Origin: Pisolithus tinctorius
Lineage: Eukaryota; Basidiomycota; Agaricomycetes; Boletales; Pisolithaceae
NCBI GenBank assembly: GCA_024663395.1
Contig: JANFAH010000009.1
Location: forward strand, 620,001-684,000
Reading direction: 5' to 3'
DNA length: 64,000 nt
Shown here piece after piece: positions 38,951 to 51,699 of the stretch (within the stretch, counting starts at the first letter, position 1; the number at the start of each line of letters is the position of its first letter). The notes beneath the pieces are model-generated. The model did no database searches, was not told the DNA's origin, and saw nothing but the letters and a program-made list of their open reading frames with translations. Both the position numbers and the translations under genes were made by a program.

Positions 38951-41783
38951 ATGAGCAAGTCTGCTTCCCGATATCTGGATATTTCTGTGCAGGAGAATGA
39001 AGAGGATGAAGAGGAAGACGAACTAGATGACGAAGCTAACTGTTGTCCAAGGGTGACCGAGATAGCTCTGTCGGGGCATGCAAATTTAACTCAACAGCTT
39101 GAAAGCCTTTTTCATCACTATGGTGGTGAGGGGAGTGCAGAAGGGTCGAGGGCGAAGGCGCATCAGCAGGGCCCAGTTCACAGTGTTGAAGGTCATATGG
39201 AGGTGGGTATGAATTGGACTCAGCCAAGAGTATTCAAGGTCGTGCTGCCCTCTGGTATGTCCTGTCTCCTCTTCACTCCTTTGCTTGGGAACTCACCTGG
39301 TCTCCATTAGCTTGTTCTGCAGGATTCGTCCTCCAGCACTTCAAGCTGGAAGGCCTAAAATGCAAGACTTTCCATTTGGTCCCTCACCACATTTATGTGG
39401 AAGCTCCCAGCATGCAAGACATCCGACTCAGGCTTCCCCCTTTGCACACCAATCTTGTCCCACAGATCATGCCAGTACCAATGGAAGAAATGGAACCCTT
39501 TGCGCAGCCCAGCGACATACCTGTTCACTCTTGGGTTCACTTGTTAACAAGTGGTCTCAAGAACGAAATTGCCTATGTAAAGTGTGTTGAAGGTGACTCA
39601 GTGTACCTTCTCATCATTCCTTGGAATTTGCCTTACATCTCTGGTGGTGAGAACTCTGTGGCCCACTGGGAGCTTTTTGACGTGGACCTGGCCCGCCAAC
39701 ATGGCCTGGAGGTAATCCTTACCCTGAGTCCAGAGGGGCATACTATCGCCCACTGCCTCCAGTCTCAGTACCACTGCAGCCTTCTTCACAGGCATTTTCA
39801 GAGGCATAACGTTGAGCCGGTGAGCTTGCCTACTCCTGAGCAAATTGCATGGTTCGTCATGTTGGACGTGGATCCCACTTTGGTTGCACATACCTTGACT
39901 TGTTTCTCTGCTCAAAGGTGGCAGGTAGGAGATTGTGGCAAGATTCAGGCTGGGGAGTTTGTCAACAAGGTAGCATACGTCGCAATGGATGTCCAAGGTG
40001 AATCAGTGATTGTTCATTTGGATAATCCTACTCTGGAATTGCCTACATCTCTGGAGATTTCAATTCATGACTTCAAACGCAAGTTTTGCAGTGGCAATTC
40101 AGTAGATGTCATTGCCAGCCCTCATCATGGCTTTGAGGGCATGGTACTCAGTGTCAATGTGATTGAGGACATGGCTCTTTTGTGTGGCAACAGCAGACAA
40201 CAGGCAAGTCAGGGTATTTGGAGTAAAATCCTTTGCTAATGCTTGCTCATAGATGGATGTCCCTATGATCTTCCTCGCATCACACAGAGTGCTGCTGAGC
40301 TATCCCAACCAAGACCCCCACGATCAACTGCGATGCCATCCCCCAGTTGAAGAGCACTTCATAGAGCCCGGGGACATGGTATGTATCATCAGCAGACCCT
40401 ACAGGGGCCTCACAGGCCGAGTGCAATACTTCTCCCACAGCCTCAGACAAATATGGGTCATGCAGCACATCGAACAGGCATTCAACGATGAAGATGCCAA
40501 GGGGGACAAAGGCAAGTCCAAGGCTCAAGTACCAGAGGTTCCCGGTAAGGACAGTGACAGCGATGGGGCTGACGATGAGGAGGTGATCATTGTCAGCTTG
40601 GACGATGTCCAAGTGACAGCTCAACCAACACTGCAGTTCTCAAAGGAGAAGGGGTGGGACATTTCTAAAGGTGACCTAATACAAGTCATATGGGGTCCTG
40701 CTGTAGATGTCGAAGGAGTTGTTCACAGTGTCGACCTGATCACCGCAACCCTTACACTGGAGTCTGAAGACGGTCCATGGGTACGTGGTTCTACTTTGCC
40801 TGTCATCCCATCTCTAAAGGCATCATAGCACAACATCCCTATTAATTTCTGCGCTAAATTAAGGGACTACTCCCTTCATGATGCAGAATGACATATTGGA
40901 TGTGAAGTATGGATCATCTCGGGTCCGAATAAGGGATACAGTGGGATGCTGCAATCAGTAGGCCAAACTTCATGTATGGTTGCAATCCATTCCGGTGCCA
41001 TGACATTCAAAAATACTGCAGTTGCCTCCAGGTAAGTCACTTCATTGCTAGGGGTCATGCGCTGATATTTCCTTTTTAGATTTGGCATCTTGCTTGATGG
41101 GACACCACTAGGTCCCTCGTGCTTGGCAGCATTCAACCATATGCGACAGAGGTGTTTCATAACTCAATCTCAATGTTGCAGCACCACTCCACCTCCACTG
41201 CCAAGCGAAAATCCCTCAGCAGATCCAGGTCCAAGCAACCCCTGGGTCACCACTCCTGATGATGTCAATCTGCAATGTCACAGTGAGCAGGAGTGACAAA
41301 CCATTGACTACAGTACATCAATTCTCTCCCCCCTCTCGCTACACATTCTCTTGACTTTGTTGTTTAGGATGTGTGTCTTGGCTCTTTGACAACGACTTTT
41401 GTAACTTCAGCAAGTGGCATGTCTGCTTGAGAGTCAGGCTTGCCTACAATTGTGGGACCCTGGGCAAGCAGGTGGTTTGCACCACCATTCCAGATCATTT
41501 CTTTTTGGAGAAGCATGGCGTGGCACCTCCTGGGCATGTGTTGGTTACTGTGACCTCAAGCATGGTAAGCACCATCATCGAACACCACACTATTCCGGCA
41601 CATGACTTGTCCCCCACCAACCTGACAAGTACTGGTCAGTTCTGCCTAATACTGAAGGGCGCACTCCAAGGCAAAATTCACTGCATCAATAAATGTCAAA
41701 CTAAGAAATCCCCGAAAGGGGTGGTATTAGAGGATGGGACTCAGCTTCTGTTACGTGATGTTTGCCTGGTCATTGCTGCATGA
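38951..41783 (+). pseudogene. SPT5-like NGN/KOW protein, probably decayed
   Basis: Resembles transcription elongation factor SPT5 and the paralogues I associate with mushroom genomes. ATG 38951 (MSKSASRYLDIS) leads into an acidic N-terminus (ENEEDEEEDELDDE). After an intron (39255-39322) come an NGN-like part (CKTFHLVPHHIYVEAPSMQD) and a first KOW-like unit (IPVHSWVHLL...EIAYVKCVEGDSVYLLIIP), then VDVIASPHHGFEGMVL, GDMVCIISRPYRGLTGRVQY and GDLIQVIWGPAVDVEGVV, later VWIISGPNKGYSGMLQSV, and a final exon ending GQFCLILKGALQGKIHCINK...DGTQLLLRDVCLV. Exon 2 appears to end at a GC donor (CAG then GCAAGT near 40203), acceptor before 40253. A missing base near 40910 breaks the KOW unit there, so I call it a pseudogene, though an unseen splice could rescue it. 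Confidence 0.65.
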
Positions 41784-42405
41784 CTGATTGATGCCACAAG
41801 GTAGGTCTTTCAGCCTAATCATAATCAATTTACTGACATTTCGTCAGTGCTTCTCGTATAGTCACATCATATAGTTATCGATTTGACTATGTATATATTT
41901 TGACATAATTTACCTTTGACACAAGCATCTTTACAAGTTTATCACATCCTGTATGTACTATGCCTGGGAGAGAGGAACTCCAGCATTAGTACATGGATTA
42001 GTATCTTGGACCATCCTGGTATAGAGTGGAGCAGAAGGGGCACTAGGGGGCTAACATGTGTCATGTTAGCAGGAGGGGTGGCAGGGGAGCAAAGTGAGGT
42101 GTACGTTTCCTGGGGGGATGCGGTCAGCATGGTTAACTTCATGTTGATTGCAGAGGGCACCGCTGGTATTCAAGGTAATTCTCTACTCGATCTCAATATG
42201 CTCCAACATGTCCATTGTAGATGGCATACGTTCAAGTAAAATCATCAATACTGGTATGGAATAATCGTGATCTCCACATTTTGTTGAGTGAAGGGGCAGA
42301 AAATAGCCTTGTATCTATCGAGAGGGAGGGGTCTACCTGATGCGATATGCAGCACACGAACATTAGGAAATGCTCTAAGCCAAGGGCCACAGTGACCCTG
42401 AAAAA
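41784..42405. other. No recognised gene
   Basis: A 107-codon frame at 41916-42239 has no family resemblance. The rest is intergenic between two converging genes. Confidence 0.4.
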
Positions 42406-43559
42406 CAGTTAGAGGCAACAAAGTAAGTGCAGAGAAGAACTTACAATTGCATCAAAGACATCTGGAGTACTAAGGATTGGGTGGATTCCCCTAAAAGTGA
42501 GGTCTCTCACAGGGATTATGCGCTTGTCAGTTATTGGGAATGTGACAAATGCTGCAAGCTCGTCGGTGGAAGTGATCATGGGCATTGAGATTTCAAGATG
42601 GGAAAGACACGGGAGGTATTCCACACACGACAAAATGTCAGAAAAGACATTTTGATTTCTTTCAGGATGGTAGGGATGAAATGTAATGTATAGGCATTGG
42701 AAGTCACTGGGAAGGGTAATTACCTTCAGAAGGGGGAGGATCCTGGTAGTGGGTCCTGCAAGCTTTCGAAGGGAGTGAAGGACAGAACAAGGAGTGATAT
42801 CTTCCACAGACATGGTAGGAAAGCCACAATGGGAGATAGTTAGCTTGGAGATAGCCCAATGTGCGATTAGACAGGTAGCGAGGGCACCATACAGGCAAGT
42901 CTGGTCCACCTCCAATTCAACGAGGGAAGGTAGGTTTACTTTGCCAAGGAGTACCACCCACTGTAAAGGACTTAGGCCTGTATTATTAAGCCATAAAATT
43001 GCCAGTGGAGCACTTCGCAGCACAGAGAGGGTAAATCGGATAGAGTGTGGAAAAAAGAACATAGGCAACGAGATATTGAGAGATGTCAAGGTGCTTGGAA
43101 ACAATTGGGTCATGCAAGGAATACGGATCAAGCCACCAGAAGCACTGTGGCTACTTGCATGAAGTTCAGTGCACCCAGAGCCTAGTATACTTTCTAGCAG
43201 AGAACCAAATATGGGGGACATGCCCGTTGGATCAATATATAAGTGCAAGTGCACTGGACAGACTGCTTGTGTATCCTTGAGGGAGTCGAAGAACGCACAC
43301 ATTGCACCTAGCTTCCGTCTGCTTAATGTTTCATTAAGGAAGAGTGCAAACATGCACCTAATTGTTGCCTGCTTAATGTTTGCGAAGACCTGAACCACAA
43401 AGTCTTCACTGGTTTAAATGCAACGCGCCTCCACACAGGGAGGGCATTACAAACTACCTCATTCACATCCAGCCAACCAGCAATCAGCAGCCTGAAGCCT
43501 ACCGAGACAAGATAACAATGACCAGCAATGCGTTGTAGTCGTTGGGATACTTGGGACAA
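42406..43559 (-). pseudogene. LRR/F-box-like mushroom protein, frame broken by a tandem duplication
   Basis: N-terminal part from 43559 (MSQVSQRLQRIAGHCYLV...ALPVWRRVAFKPVKTLWF) and a long second frame to about 42409 with Leu-rich beta-strand repeats (LTSLNISLPMFFF, LVELEVDQTCLY, ISKLTISHCGF, LPCLSHLEISMPMI, PVRDLTFRGIHPIL). This pattern fits the LRR-type proteins, often with an F-box, that are abundant in mushrooms; no F-box itself is seen. At the join a segment is duplicated: TLSRQQLGACLHSS and TLSRRKLGAMCAFFDS are translations of two about 55-bp copies (about 43270-43385), and the frame changes between them. An intron at the join is an alternative. Function would be substrate recognition for ubiquitination, by analogy only. 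Confidence 0.5.
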
Positions 43560-44295
43560 CCTTCAAAGTGAATCTGTGTCCAACAGGTCCACAATTTCCA
43601 GTAGCAGTTCATCTGGAAGTCATGACAGATGGCAATCTTGGGGCACCTCCTAGATGCTATGAGGAAAGGTCAAATCTTGACATTGCTGGCCACTTACATA
43701 TTTTGTGGGGAGCCCCACGGCATCGTCTTCTGCTGTGCACTTGGGAACCCACCCAAATGACTGCATGAGAGGTTTCGCACCAGGATCTGCCTTGCAACCA
43801 CATATGGGTGGCTGGTGGGAAGTACCCCTCACCTTTTTGTAAGGTGGTCCCAGGGTATCTTCTACTTTGCGTTTGGGAACCCACCCACACAAATTCTTCA
43901 GTTAGCATACCATTTAGTAATAAGAGTGAGAAAATATCTAGTACACACCAGCATGGCTTCACACCTGGTGATGTTGCACCAGCTAACCCATTAAATATGC
44001 AGAGGACATCAGAGGCTTTATCAGACAACACAATAGACTACCTAACTTGACACTGCATTTGGTCACCTACTGCAACAAAAGCATTGCCAGAATTCAGGAA
44101 CTCTCAATATCAACCTTGCTATTGCGGTCGCCCTCATTTGATTGTAATAGTGCTCGTCACCCACTTACATCACTACATCCAAATTGCAGTAACAGCTGAT
44201 GGGCCTTTTGTTTGACACATAATATTCCAGAAAACTGCAATATTGCATTGGAGGACAACTAAAAATTAATCATGGTGGCTAATGAACGACCTAAA
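43560..44295. other. No recognised gene; local imperfect duplication
   Basis: The minus strand holds two similar stretches (WVGSQ(T/V)(Q/H)SRR when translated) from DNA near 43735-43755 and 43865-43890, reading TTGGGAACCCACCCA on plus. Nothing else is recognised. Confidence 0.4.
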
Positions 44296-45500
44296 GATGC
44301 TTAGTTGATTGATTAAACATGTACATGGGGTTAGTATGCAACCTGCCAGTAGTAACAGGTATGCAGTGTTGGAAATACACCTGAATACATGACTAATTTG
44401 AGGGATCTTCCACAGGGGGGGAGGGGATTCTTTGATGGAAAATTGATGCATTTTTTGTGTTTGACATGCGTTAGTTATTAAATGCAGTCGCAAAAATGGG
44501 TGACTTACTTTGCGAAAACAAAAGAAAAGAAAAGAACCAACATAATCGCTGCCATCGCAAAAATGAGTGACTTACTTTGCGAAAACAAAAGAAAAGAAAA
44601 GAACCGACATAATTGCTGCCGTTGCAGCAAGATATGCATCAGCAACAATGGTAATGGACCTGGATGTATATGGTTAACTGGAGCAGCTGTAGATTGTTTG
44701 ACTCATGTTGGATGCTTAAATCGATGACAGCCGCAGTATGAACTACTGTCGATAGCAATCATTTGAAGTTTAGGTTTTGCGTTGACGGTTGCATCGCACT
44801 GTCATTGCAGACTACTATGAATATTGATCTAATTCTAGTTCTAATTGCAAAGGCTACTATCAATATTGATGTAAATCTAATTCTAATGCTACAGTGTCTA
44901 ACACTAAAGTGGTGGGCTGTGAGCAAAGATGGTTAATAGAATGCCAAGTATTGAGAAGTGACAACTTACCTGTAGGTGGTGGAAAGAGGGAAAAGGTGTT
45001 CATGAGAAAAGTCGTTGTTGATATACTGAACGCAACTCATGATCATGTGGTAGCCACAGCAAAGATCACCACTACTAAACATGAGCACGTGACCATGAGT
45101 TGCGTTCAGTATATCAACAATGACTTTTCTCATGAACACCTTTTCCCTCTTTCCACCACCTACAGGTAAGTCATTGCTTCTCAATACTTGGCATGCTATT
45201 AACCCTCTTTGCTCACAGCCCATTAGCGTTAGACACTGTAGCATTAGAATAATTAGAATCATATCAGTATTGATAGTAGTATGTAGTATTTGTGAAGATG
45301 GTGCGATGTGACTGTCAACGAGTTAAACATTTGACATGAGCCGAATAATCTATAATATGAGTGTAGACAAAGATATAATAAAATTGCATACGTGCATTCA
45401 ATAAAGATAAGCACAGTGTACACTGTTTACTTGGTTATCAATCTGACTACATACCCCTAGACCATTCTTCCATCCTGTTGTCCACATCAAAAGACACTGC
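44296..45500. repeat. Repeat R, copy 3: long palindrome with inverted loop
   Basis: Left arm from AAGATGCTTAG...ATTAAACATGTA through GTGGTGGGCTGTGAG to CAACTCATGATCATG; right arm 45090-45500 ending CCATCCTGTTGTCCACATC. The loop (GGTAGCCACAGCAAAGATCACC) is the reverse complement of the loop in copy 2. An extra segment including a 67-bp tandem duplication (44488-44621) sits in the left arm. Confidence 0.78.
44488..44621. repeat. 67-bp direct tandem duplication
   Basis: Two units starting TCGCAAAAATG(G/A)GTGACTT, with AAAAGAAAAGAAAAGAACC inside, at 44488 and 44555. Confidence 0.8.
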
Positions 45501-45592
45501 TAAAGTTCGCACATGTCAACTCTACATCTCTTACTGATGAAATCAATCATTAAATCATTCTCCACAGTGGCCTTCCTATGATCTGCCTTTGG

Positions 45593-45802
45593 TCAGTCGG
45601 TATTAAGTTGATTGGATAGGTGGTAACTAACTGCAACATCATAGGCGAGCTTCACCGCAAAGGCAATGGTGAGTAGTTGCGTTAAGAATTGTATTGTGGC
45701 ATGTATAGCCCCGAACAGGGCCTGCAACGAGCTTTCTTTCTTCCCTGGCCGTGATTGCAAATCCCTCTTCAGCTTTTTCCAGACTGTTATCATATTGTCC
45801 GC
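45593..45802 (-). pseudogene. WD40-like protein, C-terminal piece (severed)
   Basis: The minus strand reads ADNMITVWKKLKRDLQSR, then a hydrophobic stretch (LQALFGAIHATIQFLTQLLTIAFAV) and a polar end. This is the last propeller strand (ITVWKK) plus a C-terminal membrane helix. The 5' part of the same gene is at 57993-59160: its last readable residues (IIAVSSNNDT) continue in frame into ADNM once the 12.2-kb retroelement block is removed. I infer a single ancestral gene split by insertion. Confidence 0.7.
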
Positions 45803-46798
45803 CATAGGGAGCCATATACTCCCTGAGGCTGGAACAGGAATCTGTCACTAAATTCTGCAGGCCTCTATGACAAACCTGTTTCAGAATCTTTCCCACTCAT
45901 GTCCTCGTGTTCCCTCCCAACCCCTGTTGCCTTCGGAGTTTCTACCAACCTTCCGCATGTTGCTCAGTCATCAAAATGCTGATCTGGAAATTCCGCATCC
46001 ATGCAGAGTCATCTGGAATTCAGTAGCCATGCCACCACTCAGCCATGTCACCAGTCATCTGTGCCACTTACCTCTAAAAAACACCAGTTTCCCCTGTCAC
46101 CTAAATTCCGCAAGCTGGACTTCGTGCTAGTATGCTATGCTCTGCCCCTGTGCTGCTCAGCCCCACCTCTCACTTGTATGCATACTCTTGTTCTGTTGGA
46201 AGATACCCCTTACTGTTGTCCCATTCTTACTCTTGTCTACTACCCACTGGTCTATTTCACGTGCATCTGTACTTCGCTGATGTCTGACATCCTTTCCTTT
46301 ATTTTCCGGTCTTTTAGTTTTCCCACCCCACCTTACTCTGACTTGTACCTACTTTCCCCATACTATATAATTCCGCCATGATGTTGGAAATATACCACCC
46401 ACCTTTGGAGTTGCTATCTGTGTGTGTTCTGCGAGTTCAAGAGTTTCTAGAGTCTAAAGTGTGTATATAGAGTCTACTGCGTCTTCAGTGTCCCCAGAGG
46501 TCTTCATGTCTCCTGTGTCCTCCAGCCCTGCACACCTAATCCCATGTCCCTTTTGCTTCAAATTCGCTCCTCTTGACACGTAGCGACCTCTCGGAATTTC
46601 ATATACCCATCTTGCTGTTCCTCACAAATCTACATCTGCCCAGAATTAAATTCTGTGACTCTTGCTCAAATTTCCCCACTGCTTCTAAGCCCTTTCTCGA
46701 CCTCTCCTTCCACACAGTACCCCTTGGGACAATCCTAGGGAATTCTCCCTTCACCCTTCCTCTAGTCGCACGCTTCCCAGAAGTCATGTCTCACAATG
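45803..46798 (+). repeat. Gypsy-6 LTR A, inverted relative to B and C
   Basis: Begins at CATAGGGAGCCATATACTCC (B and C have TGTAGGGAGCCGTATACTCC on their sense strand) and ends TCTCACAATG, followed by TTTTGG and a T16-type run. Ends are uncertain by a few bases because both termini vary between CG, TG and CA among copies. Confidence 0.8.
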
Positions 46799-46933
46799 TT
46801 TTGGAATTTTTTTTTTTTTTTTAGACTTTGTCTCTTTCATGTGAGCGGTGCGGAATTTATATATGAGATGAAACGGGTATCGATAAAAGAAAGAAGAGAG
46901 AAAGAAAAGAAAAGAGGTAGAGAGAAGGACGGG

Positions 46934-49900
46934 CTACTCATCTGACTCGTCCAAAGGGACGCCAGTGAGTGTAGGGTCTGGGAATGCATCATCTTCAAGA
47001 CAATCCAGGTCTTGTGAGGAAGTGCCAGTCAGCTGGGTGACTTCAATACAAGCATTATTCTGCGGGAAATAGGGGTATAGGCGAAAGGCAGTGAAGCGGA
47101 ATTTCGAGATAGCTCCATCTAATTCCGCAAGTATGTACGAGCTGCCTTTAGTGCATCTGACGATGATCATAGGCCCTAGGTAGCACAGTTTGGTTTTCCA
47201 GTCAAGTTCTAGTTTGATACAGGAATTCCAAACGAGGATGAGTGACCCTGGTTCAAAGTTAAAGTCTTGGATAGAACATGCAAAACAGTCGACAAAATCT
47301 TTGGCTGAGGCAAAGCAGGATTTTAGGACCAGATCATGGATGCAAGCGAGGTCCTCTGGGCGTTTCTGGAGTTGGCGAGCATGGTGAGCAATAAGATCTG
47401 AGGTTGAGTAGAATTCTGCCTTGAAAGGGGCTAAAAACATCGCTTTGACCAGATCAAAAGGGAGTCTCGGTTCAACACCATGAGCCATATAGAAAGGAGA
47501 AAACCTGGTTGCCTTGTGGACTGTAACCCTCTCTGCCCAAAATACTGCAGGGGCCACTTCTGACCACCTCAACACTTCCCCACCACAACTTTTTACCATC
47601 GCTTCTCTTACATCAAAATGCCGCCATTCGACAACTCCATTAGCCTGCGAGTTATAAGGGGAGATGCGTATGTGATGAATTCTGAAGGTCTTGGAGAGCC
47701 AGTTGAGAGCAAGGACGTATGGTCCCCCATTATCTGTGACAATTTCCGCAACGGCACCCCAATGGCACAGAATCTGTTCAAAAATGAACTTTCCAATGGA
47801 CTTGCCTGTCTCTGCATGAAGCATAGCCCATTCAGGGTAACTGGTGAGTGAACAGCGGGCTTGGGTAATGTAGCGAAAGCCATTCAACTTCGGCATTAAG
47901 AACGTGTCCATGTATGCTTTGTAGAACAGGGGTTCAGGAATAGCAATGACTGGCAGGATATGGATGTAGTCCAAACAGCAGATCTGGCACTCATGGCATG
48001 ATTTAACATACCAACGGACGTCCTGCTCTAGCATGGGCCACCAAAAGCGAGTCAGCAAACACATGTGAGTCGAGAAGATACCCTTATGCCCTAGATCATC
48101 ATGGGCCTGGTGGAGAATTCCAAGGCATTTGTGTGGGGGTACCACTAGCTGATGCTGCCCCTGGGGATCCTTCCTCCACAGTTCTCCTCCTTTGACGAAA
48201 TACCGAGTCGCAAGGCGCACTAGGCTTTCCAATTCCGCCTCTTCCAATCCTTCTGGCGCTTTCTTCGTCTCCAAAAACTCCTTCACTACTCTCATCCTCT
48301 CCTCCCTCTGCTTCGCTTTCTCTGACCTCGGAATTTCAGGCTCGAGAGTTCCAGGCATCGATTCTTTGGTAGTAAAGATTCCTAGACTCTGTGATAGGGG
48401 GAGAGATGAGTCTGACATGATGCTCGGAATTTCCAAGGGGTAAGGTCGAGACTCAAAATGCACTTCCCTACGATTCAAGAGCTCGACTGCAAAAGCCCCA
48501 CACTCATCTATCCAATCCTCATAGTCCTCGTCTCCCTCCTCATCTTCTTCTGCCCTCGGCCTCCTTGAAAGTCTGTCTGGTGCTGTGTGCTTGTGTCCTG
48601 GAACATGTATGAGCTTGAAGTTGAATAGGAGAATTCTGGTGATCCAACGATTTATGGTCACATTAGGCTGTAGATCGGGATTATTAATCATCCCTTTGAT
48701 ATATCGTGCATCCACTTCGACAACTAAATTCCACATGCCGAAGATATGAAGTCAGACATCATGCAAAGCTCGGAAAAGACCAAATAGCTCTAACTTAGCT
48801 TGGCTGTAGCGACGTTTGCGATCATTGAGGGTTATCGAGCCAAACCTAGCAGGGTAGCATTTTCTGTCTTCCCCTTCTTGCATGAGGAGGTACCCAACAG
48901 CGATGTTAGAAGTGTTGACTGCTAAGATGACCTTCCTCTCGGAATTACAGTTGATAGTTCGCAATGCAGGGGACGAGATGATCGCCCGTCGAAGGTACTC
49001 CATGGCTTCCCTATGTTCGTCGTGGAAATTGAAGGGGATGTCCTTCTTGGTCAGTTTGACGAGGGGATGGGCATGTTTGGCAAAGTCTTTGATGAAGATC
49101 CTGCAGTAAGAGCAGAGACCTAAAAATCCACGTACTTCAGTAATGTTTGCGCAGTAAGGCCAATCTTTAATTTTCTGGACTTTAGTTTCGTCCAGAATTC
49201 TACCCTCGAACGACACCTTATGCCCAACCACTACAATAGATGGCGCAGCAATGACACATTTCTTTGCCAACATGGTGGCTCCTGCATGGCATAGACAGTG
49301 TAGGACTCGGTTGACATTCTGCAGGTGCTCCCAGATGAAGTGTCTAACCCCAGGATTTTGTGGAATCATTTCGTAGGTCCCATCGGGATTTTGGTAGCGA
49401 GATTTGGGACCTTTAACAGGACAGTCGTCGATAAATGGAACAGTGACTTCTGGAATTTCATCTTTTAAAATCCAACAGACATCTCCATGGAAAATTTGGA
49501 TGGCATTTGTGTAGCCCATAGGAAGTTTGGTGAGTCGAAGAGTACCTATAGGAGTTTGGAAGGTAGTGAGGTCGCAGTAATCGTCGTGTATGGTGCGATG
49601 ATCATATCCAACCATAAGATCCAAAATTCCATAGGCCGAATGACAAGCGAAGGCTTCAGCGATCAAATCGACGAAGGGGGGAATGGCTGAGTCCTGGATA
49701 GAAATGGCATTTAGAGGTTGTAAGTCATGGATGAGGTGGAGAGATTTTCCGTCCTTCTTGACTATGCAGAACCATTTTGAGCGATAGGACGAAGTAGACA
49801 GTTCATAAACCCCTGTGGAAATCTTTTCTTTGATGATGTTAACGACTTCATGGAAAATAGCAGGAGGAATGGGAATATTCTGCTCGATCCAAGGCTTATG

Positions 49901-51699
49901 GGCTAGCATAGGTATCTTCAGGGATGGGAACATGTCCTCTCAAAAGGTCCCTCTTTCTGAAGTGTCCCAAGCAAAGGCATCTTCTTGCTCCCTGACTAAC
50001 CACCGTACTAGGTCTAATTCCGTAGGCCAAAGGAACCTTGCTGGGTCCAAATCGAGCTTGTCAGCTCTTTCCTGAGTAAACCTGGAACCTGGCATGAACA
50101 GAGGGGGATGAGTAGGTAAAACAGGCAGATCTGCGAGTGGGTCTTTGGCCTCCTGATGCTCTACCTGGAATTCTGCTGGCATCGACATTGGTACCAGCCT
50201 CACCTTCCTCGCTACAGGTTTGTACTTTAAGACATGATAAACGGGATGGAACTGATAAGTAGAGTGTAAGGCAGAAATTGTCAGTGGAGAAATGGTAGTA
50301 GCAGTCGAGAACAAGAAAGGATCAGATGGGGAAACAGAACTGGTGTCAAAGGGGTTGACAGGGGGTGTAATGTTGCCTCGTAAGTCGTAGATAAATGCCA
50401 CAGTGGAATTTATGACAGTGTCTGTGGACAAAAACATGGAAGACTTCAAAGGGTATAAAGGCGGATCAGAAACATAAAGTGAACACATGGAGAAAGCACA
50501 GTCCTGGCCTCCTCACAGATCGTACGAGTCCTCGACCAATACTAAAAACCCTGTTCGGGTGGATTCATGTGGCAATGCATTTGTTTTTGTGTGAAGAAGT
50601 CTTCTTTGTCTTCGGAATTTATGAAATGTGGAAGGGGTTGTAGTCTGTTGTGAGGTCGTGTCGGAATTAAAACTTGTTTCCTGGAATTAGGGTCGTGGAT
50701 TTCTAGAGACTGTTCTCCATCAGGGAAATTGTGAAGGACGCTGGAGAGTAGGCAGAAGAAGGGTCAACCGAGGAGTAAGTCGAGAGGTGCGCGATCAATG
50801 ACCTGGATTTGTAGATGAGCCTCAATGTTTCCTATGCGCAAGGTGGCATTCTCTATGACCCCAAGGGTGCTTTCTTTGGATTGGTTAGTGGCCTCCAGAG
50901 TCATGGTCATGTCAGTATGGAGAGGGGCCTCTAAGGCTTCCCACAACTCCCGTCGCAAGGCCACTACCTGGCATCCACTGTCCAAAATACATTTGACATG
51001 GAGTTTGTCCATCAAGATCCCATCGACAGCACGTAAGGGAGCCGTAGCGAGGCCCATGCACTTCCCTTCTGTGTCTCTGACCCAGTATTGCTCATAGGAT
51101 GCCCAAGCAGCCGAGGGAGTCACATCTGATGTGGTTTCTAAACTCCCAATAGTTATCTTCTTCGTCACAGCTAGTTCTCTGATCTGCTTGCGAATCTCTG
51201 GGCTGACAGCTAATAGATCTTTAGTAGAGATTTCCATTTTTGCATCTAAGACCTGGTTTACGATCTGCTTGGTTGCTGCAGCCTCATCAAAACTGCTTTG
51301 GTAACGGAATTGGGGTGCAGAATTTGTAGATGGCTTAAGTTTCTGGAGATCTGTAAGATTAAGAGCAACTGGAGTTTTTCCGGCTGTTGGGGCTTCCAAA
51401 GATGAGGCAGGGTTAGCTGGAGCGGAATTACTGACTGGGATAGGAGGCGCTGGTGCATTGGCAGATGCTGGGACTGCTAGTGCTGGCCTTTGATGATGAA
51501 CCGGGACTTCTACACTGTCGAAGCGAGCTGTCTTCTTTCTCTTGATAGCATTCTTCAACTCATCTACCTGTGCATAAGCCCTTGCTAAGGCACATTGGTC
51601 TTCTTTGTCAGCATCCTCCTCTAGGTTTTCATTGACTAGATAGGAAGAGGGGTGCAGGTCAACTTGGTATTCCGAAACATCTTTGTTGCTGAAGAACAT
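46934..51699 (-). pseudogene. pol: Gypsy-6 Pol (protease, RT, RNase H, integrase), decayed
   Basis: Protease part 51699-50764 with CILDSGCQVVALRREL, ending LLLG-TGA-PF where the family has Arg. A frame change follows near 50490-50560, then RT (KKDGKSLHLIHDLQPLN; active site VPFIDDCPV) with TGA at 49940-49942 (ERGTF-stop-EDMFPSLKIP) and at 48752-48754 (ALHDV-stop-LHIFG). The RNase H aspartate motif has become VNTS (normally Asp). Integrase: HQAHDDLGHKG...CHECQIC, first Asp in AYMDTF, VTDNGGPY, and GVVEWRH with the catalytic Glu. C-terminus YILAELDGAISKFRFTAFRLYPYF and an acidic tail; no chromodomain. All three TGA are explained by CGA to TGA. Confidence 0.85.

Noticed and set aside
46801..46830. 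LINE-type retroposition of a gypsy transcript suggested by the T16 run after LTR A
   Set aside because: No direct repeat matching a target duplication is present at the other end near 52200; the flank there is inverted rather than direct.
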